DNA from: Phragmites australis
Taxonomy: Eukaryota; Streptophyta; Magnoliopsida; Poales; Poaceae
Reading direction: 5' to 3'
DNA length: 64,000 nucleotides
Assembly: GCF_958298935.1 (NCBI RefSeq)
Contig: NC_084923.1
Span: forward strand, 2,172,501 to 2,236,500
Under the pieces are notes generated by a model. The model saw only the letters and a program-made list of their open reading frames with translations, had not been told where the DNA came from and made no database searches. Below are positions 55,491 to 64,000 of the stretch, piece after piece. How positions within the stretch are numbered: the stretch's first letter is position 1; each line of letters starts with the position of its first letter. The position numbers and the translations under genes are program-made.

Positions 55491-56268
55491 AGCGAGAGTA
55501 ATTATCAACAATAATAAGTACATACTACCTCCCACCCACCGAACGAATCTGTGAAGGACCAATAATGTTCATATGGAGAAGCATACAATCATGTATATCA
55601 AGATAATACACAAGAGTAAGAAAATATAGGGACAAATGATTTGTTACTGAAGTTCGAATATTTATCGATATCGTACGTCTCCGTTAAGGAAGCTCGGTCA
55701 CATTTGAGCCATATATTTTCAACCTTTTTTCTCACGAGGTTGCACAATGCACACATCGTTTTCCCTATGACCAACTCTTCCTTCACTCTGGAGATAGTGA
55801 GTTTCACAACCACTTCCGGACGTCATCACAATTTGGGGAGATCGCTGGCAATCCACCACCGAGCTATCTAGAAGCCAGAGGTCTCCAAGAGTAACAAACT
55901 TCCAAATTCACGCACGATCAATGCCAAATTCTTAAACATACATAACTGATGCGACACGTGCAAGCAACCCAAGCTCCACACACCTCACTCTATCCTCACT
56001 AAGCACAAATGCTTGATTTTTATAAATTCTTGATAGAGAGCGGAGGGGGTACTCAAAGATGAAACACCAAGTTATAACACCTCTTCTTAACACCACAAAA
56101 CTAGCTAAAAAGCCCCTAACATGCTAGGAGAACAAGGGGTATAAATACCCCACTCTGAAAAACTAGACATTGAAAAGATTTTACACTGATCGAAACTTCT
56201 GATCTCATATATCTCAACAGTCTAATCTCGGCGAAACTCACTCCCAGATTTGCTAAAAACCACACATT
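55491..56268. other. Probable retroelement-derived sequence
   Basis: No gene was recognised. It lies between the RNase H remnant and the tandem repeats below. A 76-codon plus-strand frame (55641-55871) and its 71-codon antisense partner show no domain. Confidence 0.4.
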
Positions 56269-56485
56269 GGAACTTCAGATTAAAAACTATCCAAACTCAA
56301 GAACACCAGATTTCTAAAAATCGGACTTTCCGACTGATATCGGAACTTCCGATTAAAAAACTATCTGAACCCGAGAACACCAAGTTTCTGGAAATCAGAC
56401 TTTCCAATAGATTGGAACTTCTGATTTTAAGATTGAAACTTCCAATCAGCACAACCGATACACAGAAAAATGACGATAAATTTAA
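56269..56485. repeat. Tandem repeat, about 73-bp unit
   Basis: Units begin GGAACTTC(A/C/T)GATT at 56269, 56342 and 56414. The first two also share AAAAACTATC, GAACACCA and ATC(G/A)GACTTTCC; the third is partial. Confidence 0.75.
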
Positions 56486-57140
56486 ACTCTGATGTTCGAT
56501 TTCGGTGATTCTAGACTCTATAAAAAACTTATTCAGAGGGCTACACATCCCAACTAAATTCAGATCTCAACCACATTAGATAAAAACAAAGAACACTCCG
56601 AAAGTTGATTCGGACATTTCCACCTATTGTACAAAGCGTAATCCCCTAAGATTAAACTATGTACCACATGGAACAAGCTAAACACAACTAAGTATTTGCT
56701 AGAATCACTTTTCGCCACTAAGACCGACAACATAATTTGTTAAATCTAAAACACATTTTAGATATCCTGGACTTGTAAAGTGAACTCTCAACACAAACTC
56801 ATCCCACACTAAGCGCATGGTTTGAGCATCTCATCCAAGTCCCGACGCTTCTTATAGATATTCAAGGCTCGCCATCAACTCCTATTCTCTTGATGGCAAT
56901 GATCATTCTCGCTTCCTATCTCGATCCTCTCTTAATCTTTTGGAAGTTTGATGAAGTTCACTTGATTGCGTCATATGCACCAAGCATGTAAGACTTCTCT
57001 TTTCATATCATCTTAATTTGGTTCACCACCGAGACATAAACCGTAAGCATCAATCGTATAAGTTGTCCACTAAGCTTGTTTTGATCTTGCTCTACCAACT
57101 TGTTATATTGAATATCTCAATTCAACTCATGTCTTTTGAT

Positions 57141-57540
57141 AGAACCTAACCTCAATTCACTCTCAAGCACAAAGAACATGGGTTAGTCTATAAAACTAAA
57201 TTGATAACTTTATACCTTAAATCACTTACTATTCATAAGTGACTTGACATTCATTCTTTATTGTCAATCTTCATATGGAACCTAACCCTATTCACTCTAA
57301 AGCACATAACACATGAGTTAGCTCATAAAACTCAATTGACAATCTCATACATTTAGTTATTTAATCTCCACGAGTAACTTTGCATTTATGCTTATTGTCA
57401 ATCTTATTGAGTTTCTCATTGGTCTCATGAGCATCATCTTTACTCACTTAATCTCCACAAATGACTTATCATTCAAGCTTATTATCAATCTTCTTGAGCT
57501 TCTCCTTTATCTTATAAGCATCACCTAGAGCTCAATTATT
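57141..57540. repeat. Imperfect tandem repeats in AT-rich retroelement-like DNA
   Basis: GAACCTAACC..ATTCACTCT.AAGCACA..ACATG.GTTAG and the following TCAATCTT segments recur at about 57142 and 57278. TTAATCTCCAC..A..ACTT with TTAT(T/C)(G/A)TCAATCTT recurs at about 57361 and 57448. Such arrays are common in the non-coding parts of old grass retroelements. Confidence 0.6.
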
Positions 57541-58537
57541 ATGATACATCTCTCTTGATCACATGGCATTCCTTATAATGAATCCATGTTCAAACCTCAA
57601 TGCATCACCTTTGAAACACACTACTAATAATTCTCAACACAATTATTACTCCATATATATTATCATTAATTACCAAAATCATACTTAGAGGCTAGATAAA
57701 CCTTCAAAATAAAATATAGTTAAATGAGATATGAAGAATAAGATTTGACTAGTCTATTGAAGTATGTAGAAATATGAAGAGAGAATTTTTTAAAATAAAT
57801 AGCCAAATAGAAATCTTTTGAAATGTAGATGCTCTTACTCTCAGAATAAGTCCCGAGCAACTTTGTCTATGGTATAGACATGCTCATTCAGTGGGTCAGG
57901 ACTGCACAATCTCCTTCCTTGCACGTGTAATGATTGTGCACACATATGCACGCATAGTCACGGTTATAAATATAGTTGGTACCCTCGTTTGTCGTGATTA
58001 TTGGACTATTCGATTTGTATTATTTTTATAAATCGAGCGGTTATAAATTAAACTTAAATTTAAAATTTAAAAAATAAAGAATTTGACAAAATTCGACTAG
58101 TTTTTATCAAATTCCACCGAATTACTGTACAATTACCGTCGAGCACCGATAACCGTTTGTAAAACAGTAACTAAAACCCTGCGCATAGGTCGTGAGTGTA
58201 ACGTGCCTATTATGTGCGTGCTGAGTTGCACTCTTAAAAAAAAAAAGAATGCGGAGAGATGGGTTCTATCGTGGTGATTAGATATTTAGATCAGAGCGAT
58301 CACCTTGTCATAAGTTTTTTATTCCCGGACGAGAAGATCAAAATATACTAGCTCAGGATCATAGACGAGAAATGTGTACTCTAAATTTGCCGATTCTCTT
58401 TTATCCATATAACTGAATGTAAGATTGAAAGAAGTATAAGAATAATGGAAATAGAAAATTAAATAGTTAATTTAGACAAAAAATAGAAAATACTATAATA
58501 GTGTTAGAAAATAATATAATTATATTATATAAGATGA
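57541..58537. other. Intergenic, no gene recognised
   Basis: AT-rich with no recognisable domain or paired repeat. It ends at the target duplication of the MULE-type element. Confidence 0.5.
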
Positions 58538-58546
58538 TATTTTAAA

Positions 58547-59495
58547 GGGAAAAATGCACAAACCCCCCCATAAGTCACTCCATTTTTAAGATTCACCCCC
58601 ATAAGCCATTTTGTTGCAAAAAACCCCCAACAGTAATTTAGATTTGCAAAACCCCCCCCCAGCAATTGTTTAATGCAGAAAATAGGTTTTCTTTAATATA
58701 AAAAATATGTAAATTCTTTAATAATTTAGATAAAGGTTTTAAAAATGATTCCTTTGGTGAAATAAATAAAATAAAATATTTTTAATTCTATTAATCTTAT
58801 ATATATGTTTTTCAATGATAAAATAAATGTTTTAATTATGTCCTTTAGAGAAATAAGGATATAATTTTATTTATTATTTGTGTTCACAAATAACGATAAA
58901 TCAATGGAGACTGATGCTAAATCTTGCCGAACTCTCTGCATCTACGGAAGAGAGGCCGAGCGCTGGATTGCGGCCAAGTGCCATGCCAATGGGTAGGCCG
59001 GCCGAACAAATTAGAGAAGATTCTCTTTATACCATTGCAACTTATACGTTTGCCTTATGTGTTATCTAAAATTAAAAACATAGAAAACCTAGAAAAAATA
59101 AAAATTCCCTTTATTTTCTAATTATTTACCATTTTTCCATAATTAAAAATATAGAAAACCTATTAAAACATTATTCTAGATTTTCTAAATTTTTCTCATA
59201 ATTAAAACATTTATTTTATCATTGAAAAACATATATATATATATAAGATTAATAGAATTAAAAACATTTCATTTTATTTATTTCACCAAAGGAATCATTT
59301 TTAAAACCTTTATCTAAATTATTAAAGAATTTACATATTTTTTATATTAAAGAAAACCTATTTTGTGGATTAAACAATTGCTGGGGGGGTTTTTGCAAAT
59401 CTAAATTACTGTTGGGGGGGTTTTTGCAACAAAATAGTTTATGGGGGGAATCTCAAAAATAGAGTGACTTATGGGGGGGTTTGTGCATTTTTTCC
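58547..59495. mobile_element. Mutator-type MITE with ~290-bp inverted arms and inner GC-rich segment
   Basis: The 9-base duplication TATTTTAAA (58538-58546 and 59496-59504) is the Mutator signature. The left end GGGAAAAATGCACAAACCCC is matched by the reverse complement of the right end, and the arms remain alignable for about 290 bases (58547 to about 58845; about 59213 to 59495). Each arm carries four C-tracts (G-tracts on the right) about 30 bases apart. Between the arms, an otherwise AT-rich interior contains a GC-richer piece (about 58903-59035), a possible captured fragment. There is no transposase. Confidence 0.88.
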
Positions 59496-59504
59496 TATTT
59501 TAAA

Positions 59505-60190
59505 ATACCTGTCGAGATGACCTTATTACTGTGTGATGATGCACCGGCGTAGTTACAGGAAACCGGTCCGTTCACCGCTAACTTTAGCCTGGTGGTGCGG
59601 CACACCACAACAGGCCACACGTGTATAGGTGCTTTATACCATTCAGTTTGGTGCACACGCACACAATGGTGTGTACAAAGAATGTGCATACAAAGCGTTC
59701 ACTTGCCCGATGTACGTAGCAGGTTGGTAGGAGTACGTCGACGAGCTCAAGCGTGATGTCAAACCGTACATTCGAGCAGGGAAAAATTACTGAAATTTCG
59801 CTAATTTCGGCCGCTTTGCACTTGACATCGTGATGTCCACAAGCCACGTCTAGGGCTGGCAACGGACGTCCTATTGCCCGTCTCGGCTTCCGGTCGTTGC
59901 CTGTCGCTCACACCTTGGCTTCTGGCCGCTGCCACACCACCTAGGTCGTTATGGTGCCATTCACCCGTCTCGGCACCTTCTTCTCACATCCACAGATCCC
60001 CGTTAGGTTCGAAGTCAGAGACATTTTACACTTAGTTATATGTATTAGATACAAATTAGATTTTGAATCAGATATGTTCTTACTACATCTGATCTCGACC
60101 CGCCCTGTTGACAGGCCACTCACGTCCGGCTGACCTCAAGGCACCGACCTATCCGGATGTACCTTTCGCTCCACGCGCGTCGCGGACTCA
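59505..60190. other. Intergenic, upstream of the small gene
   Basis: No gene was recognised; short overlapping frames only. Confidence 0.5.
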
Positions 60191-60198
60191 ACACGTGT
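60191..60198 (+). promoter_or_regulatory. ABRE / G-box-like element
   Basis: ACACGTGT, a palindromic abscisic-acid response core, lies about 200 bases before the ATG at 60393. A TATA-like CTATTTATTA follows near 60307-60316. Confidence 0.5.
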
Positions 60199-60392
60199 AC
60201 TCCTTCAATCGGCTCAGCGCCAGAAATAAACAAACGCACGCCATGGCACATGTGAAATGTCACGCGAGACTTCGTCACATTCCTGATCCATCCAGCCAGC
60301 GCGCACCTATTTATTAAGCAAGCCCGCGCGAGGCGCTACCGATTCTGTAGCAGCTACGTACTTGGAGTAACCTTAGTGACACGACGAGAGCA

Positions 60393-60735
60393 ATGGAGAA
60401 GCTTGCGCCGAACACGAAGAAGGCAATGGAGGACAGGGAGGAGAAGCCCAAGGTGCCGTCGAGCGACCCCAACGGCCTCAGCGAGCTCGTGGCGGGGCAG
60501 CTGCAGCGCGAGCACCAGCTGCCCAGCATCTTAGAGATGAAGCAGCTCACGCGGGAGGCGTACGGCGGCGGGATGTACGCGAACGAGGGGGCGGAGGGAC
60601 CCTGCCAGGCCGCGCGCCAGCGCCATGCAGAGCGCCGACGGGCCGGAGGAGCCAGTGCGGAGGCCCAAACACCCGCCACCGCCGTCCACCGGCGACCGCA
60701 ACCTCGACATCACCGGCCAGTCTTACATCCAGTAG
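60393..60735 (+). CDS. Small hydrophilic protein, probably frameshifted
   Basis: From ATG 60393 the frame reads MEKLAPNTKKAMEDREEKPK, then SELVAGQLQREHQLPSILEM and TREAYGGGMYANEGAE. From about 60605 the convincing reading moves by one base: DPARPRASAMQSADGPEEPV, RRPKHPPPPSTGDRNLDITG, QSYIQ and TAG at 60733-60735. The join falls in a G-rich run (about 60583-60600), consistent with one inserted base. Restored length would be about 113 residues: charged, Lys/Glu/Pro-rich, without signal peptide or membrane segment. The composition and the upstream ABRE suggest a seed-maturation or stress protein, but I cannot name the family. Staying in the first frame gives a 137-residue product with an implausible hydrophobic end. 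It may be a recent pseudogene or a sequence error. Confidence 0.6.
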
Positions 60736-60739
60736 CTTT

Positions 60740-63199
60740 ATCGTTGCTGTCTACGCTTGCTGTGTTTTGCTTCTGTTCTGGACGTGTCGCCTCACACTGT
60801 AATTAAGCCAGCGAACGAATAAACGTACCGGATCCGGAAGAGCAATGTGAAGCTTTCCATACTCTGATTGGCCCCATTGAGAAGGTATAGGCTTGGGCCC
60901 AGACAAGTGTTGTACCCGGAGCTTCCAGAAAGCCCCCAAAAAACGATTGAACCAAGAGAAGCAAGTGGTACGGCTCTTCGCATGTCGTCGACATAGTCGG
61001 CCCGTTATTGAATTCCGTTTCTATGCTCTCTCCAATATCGCGAAGTGACGAAGCCGAAGCGAATGCCGAAGCCGAAAAGAAGCTAAACTCTGCAGTAGTG
61101 GCCCAAACGAAAATGGTCGCAAAACCTGTCCAACCATACGCAATGCCAAATCATTTTCACTCGAATGATTCCGTCTCTTTTCCGCGACAGCAACAGATGC
61201 CGCCCGAATGCTCCATAGCCAAGCGCACATGAGTACGTTCCAAACATCGCGTCTGAAAGATGTCGCAACACAGTCGATGCTTATCCACTGCCGAGGCTAG
61301 GAGAAAAGGAGTGATGTTATATTTATGCCTTAAAATAGCTATTGTTTTAGACGGCGAACCATGGCCTTTCTCTGGCCATTCAACCATTCACAACGCAATT
61401 ACTGTTCATGTTGTTTCTCTCGTCATTTTTGTCGTGTTTGCTCGCTCTTCTGCCCTCCCGCCTCTTACGTCTCATGTCTCATATAGCGGTCTAGCTGTCA
61501 CTCTTACTGTACTAACCTGGTTTCACTGGACCATCTTCGCTCATCCCATCCTGACATCGTCCATCCAATCGTTCTCCACCGTAGCCGTTGGCGTCCCTAC
61601 CCTCTTGCTGCCCTACGCCTGTCACCATCATCGGTCTGCCCTATCTCTTATAGCCTCCTTCGAAGCCAACAGCAATGAAAATTTCTGATGAAAGTAGAAC
61701 TCCTGCTACCCCCTCTGAAATAGTCGTCGTCAGAAAAATAGCTCAAAAATTAGGCACCTGAAATAGTGAAATTTAGAAGGAGTGGAAAGGAAAATATGTT
61801 GTACGGCAGGAATGACTCCTCTCCAGCAAACCGGCATGTCCGGCTCGTCGAACCGGAGCATCTGGGATCGCTTTGTCTGCCACGTGTGGTGTGAGGTGCC
61901 CCATGCTTTGCTGGTTCAGGTGTTGACGTGGAGGATTGGTGGCCGCTAGAGGTGGCGCTTTTCCACGTAACTGTGCCTAGGCCTCATCCTGATCCGGTTC
62001 CAAGTCAGTAGCCGCTCGGTTGGCCGCCACGTTGGTCAAGTACGGTTTGTCTACATGCTCCGCTTCGCGTGGAACCACGTAAGCTGTGACACGAGAAAAC
62101 TGTATGCCAAGCCATGTGATTGTAATGGCTCTAGTTGCATGAACTGACAACACAACTAAAATCGTAGGAAAGAACGAATTATCTATCTGGAAGCATAAAC
62201 ATAGACAATTCTGAACCGCTACTAGCAAAAATAACAATATTTACGCTTGGTTATGGTAAAAACATGAATAATCAATATGTTAAAACTAGAAGAGTGTGTA
62301 GGGTCAATGTGTTAAAACTAGAAGAGTGTGTAGTCAATATGCTAAAACTCTAACAACAATGACTTTTTAAAGATGAACTTTCGAATATGGTATACATAGA
62401 TTTATTTTGAAAAATAGTTTAAAAATATTATAATTTTATTATGTTTTACATATTTTTTATAGTGGTCATGCAGGGTTGTATCATATGGAAGATTTGTACT
62501 TATCTTTAAATTTCTAATTATGGATTTCACTCAAGTTTATATTAGAACAATATTTTTTCCCATAAATGACTGGTTCAAATTCGTATTTGCTGTAACATTC
62601 GAGTTGTGTTTATATTATATTTGAATCATATTCGTATTTGTATAGAGAATACGGAACTGAATATGGTATTCAATCTGTTCACCCTAGCTACTGTTTTATC
62701 TATGATATGATCCCATATCACATCCTCTCATGATCCAGTTAATTTTAATCCCCACATATTTAAATCATATTACAAGGACGTATTAATTAACATGTGAACC
62801 AACTCTCGCTAAACCACAAGTTAAGTGACGTTTACGTCAGGAAAAACCCTTCCATCCCACACCGCCAAGTGGGACCCACTAGCCTCCAGCTTCCTCCCAG
62901 CGGCCTAGCCCCTTCTTCTCCTCTCCTCCTCCCACTCTCCCAGCCCATGCCTCCTCCGTCCCACTCTCCATCCAAACAAGCCGCCAAGATCTAATAAAAC
63001 CCTCGCCCATTTCTCTCTCCTCGCCTCCGGAACCGAATCCTTATCGATCGCTGTCGCCGGCTCGGGTTAGAGTTGCGCACCGTCTGCCTCGGCCCCACCG
63101 CCCCTTCAAAACCCTTCCCTCCGCCTCCCTGCTTCCGCCACTGCTAGGCCAACCCCCGCGGCCACCTCCTCGGCCCCCGCCTCGCCGTGGCATGAGAAG
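60740..63199. other. Intergenic between the small gene and LESV
   Basis: An open frame at 61260-61688 (+, 142 codons) has hydrophobic stretches but no recognisable domain. Near 62270-62345 the phrase GTTAAAACTAGAAGAGTGTGTAG occurs twice in tandem. The C-rich last 300 bases are probably the LESV 5'UTR and core promoter; no TATA box was seen. Confidence 0.5.
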
Positions 63200-64000
63200 A
63201 TGGCCGCCTTCTCCAGGGGCCTCGCAGCGCCGACGTTCGATCTGACCGCGGCGAGTGGGGCAGCGCCCTGGCCGCGCCGCCCCGCACGCGTCCAGCCCCG
63301 CCGCGGTGCCGCGATCCGGTGCTGCTGCGGGGGCGACACGGAGCCACGGAGGCGCCTCTCGAGGACCGCCGCGGCCGCGCCGGAGCGTGACGAGGAATGG
63401 CGCATCGACGGGAACAAACCCGGCCGACGGCGCGCCGGCCTCACCGCCATGCCCTCACTCCCATTCCCTTCACCTCGGTACGTGGGACTGCGGCTTGCCA
63501 CTGTGCATCTAGGGTTTTTGGTTCTACGCGCTTGTATAGTGCCCCGGGCGTCGCATTTGGCATTCACAATCATTGGTTGTTTGCATCATTCCAATGTATG
63601 GTATTTTTTAGCTAATTTTGTTTGCGTAATGACATGTTAATGTGCCCGATGCTTTAGACAGAAGCTTCCTATCTTTGCAGTAGAATGCACATTGCCTAGG
63701 AAATGGAATTTTGACACGCATTTTTTTGTCTACTAGTATAGTTCTAGAAGGCACTCCAAGCAACAGGATTTCTATCCACGGTGCACGCAGAGGGGGCCAG
63801 CTCCTCAATCTTGCGACACCCCGCCCAAGAGAGGTGGGTTCCTTGCTGACACTTTCAATTTGGAAGAATGACTCCCAGATAGAAGTCAGTGTACTCCAAA
63901 ATGAAATGCTCCCACTTGTAGTTCTAAATTTAGTTTTCTGCTTTGCTGAGGAAACACATGTTTTTGGCACCTGCCTTATAGATACTGGTATTGCTAGTGA
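63200..64000 (+). CDS. LESV: LIKE EARLY STARVATION 1 (LESV), 5' part
   Basis: Exons 63200-63477 and 63748-63833, and the start of a third at 63982, join in phase. The first exon encodes an Arg/Ala-rich, acid-poor N-terminus (MAAFSRGLAAPTFDLTAASG) typical of a chloroplast transit peptide. It continues WRIDGNKPGRRRAGLTAMPS and LPFPSPR, then RHSKQQDFYPRCTQRGPAPQ and SCDTPPKR, then DTGIAS at the window edge. The FYPRCT.RGPAPQS.DTPPKR.TGIA block is the conserved region just before the Trp-rich domain of LESV/ESV1 proteins. In the family these plastid proteins bind starch glucans and help order them in the granule; the rice orthologue is FLO9. The Trp-rich domain itself lies beyond the window, so the gene is partial here. 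Confidence 0.82.

Noticed and set aside
61260..61688. 142-codon frame with hydrophobic segments
   Set aside because: No recognisable domain, and the hydrophobic stretches come from CT-rich DNA; not enough to call a gene.

Overview
The window is nuclear DNA from a grass (Poaceae), most likely of the PACMAD group. The evidence is spliced GT-AG genes with GC-rich first exons, plant-specific families (expansin-like A, DUF241, BSK, NAC, LESV), and long intergenic stretches filled with Tourist-, Stowaway- and Mutator-like MITEs, tRNA-derived SINEs, a LINE stub and Ty1/copia remnants. Nothing bacterial, plastid or viral was seen.

Supported genes, left to right: an expansin-like A gene (five exons, + strand, 3108-4534); a single-exon DUF241 gene (+, 16855-17841); a nine-exon brassinosteroid-signalling kinase of the BSK family (+, 29400-33184); a three-exon NAC transcription factor of the NAC22/JUB1-like type (-, 47677-46199); a small hydrophilic protein gene with a probable frameshift and an ABRE-containing promoter (+, 60393-60735); and, cut by the right edge, the first three exons of LIKE EARLY STARVATION 1 (LESV; FLO9 in rice) (+, 63200-64000). 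They look like unrelated neighbours rather than a cluster. All six can be reconstructed with in-phase GT-AG introns, except for the frameshift in the small gene.

Broken genes lie at 35.0-38.4 kb: a GH19 chitinase exon fragment, a frameshifted PPR-like fragment, and a tandem-domain DJ-1/PfpI gene. In the DJ-1 relic the nucleophile cysteine codon of the first domain has become TGA, while the second domain still reads well.

Mobile DNA makes up most of the rest. At 40.6-44.0 kb there is a structurally complete but coding-deleted copia element (two ~290-bp LTRs, PBS, PPT, 5-bp target duplication, gag plus part of the protease region only). A 1.2-kb poly(A)-tailed retroposed segment lies at 44.1-45.3 kb. 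A 949-bp Mutator-type MITE at 58.5-59.5 kb has 9-bp duplications and carries a GC-rich inner segment. Four dispersed copies of one ~130-160-bp SINE family (2.2, 12.6, 19.1 and 25.0 kb) mostly have intact 15-17-bp target duplications. Four copies of a Tourist-like MITE family, a Stowaway element, a LINE 3' stub and a decayed copia RNase H region complete the picture.

I found no wholly new gene system. The most interesting observations are the shared SINE family, the TGA at the DJ-1 active site, a duplicated splice acceptor in the expansin 3'UTR, the MULE with regularly spaced C-tracts, and a few unexplained long or signal-peptide-bearing reading frames.
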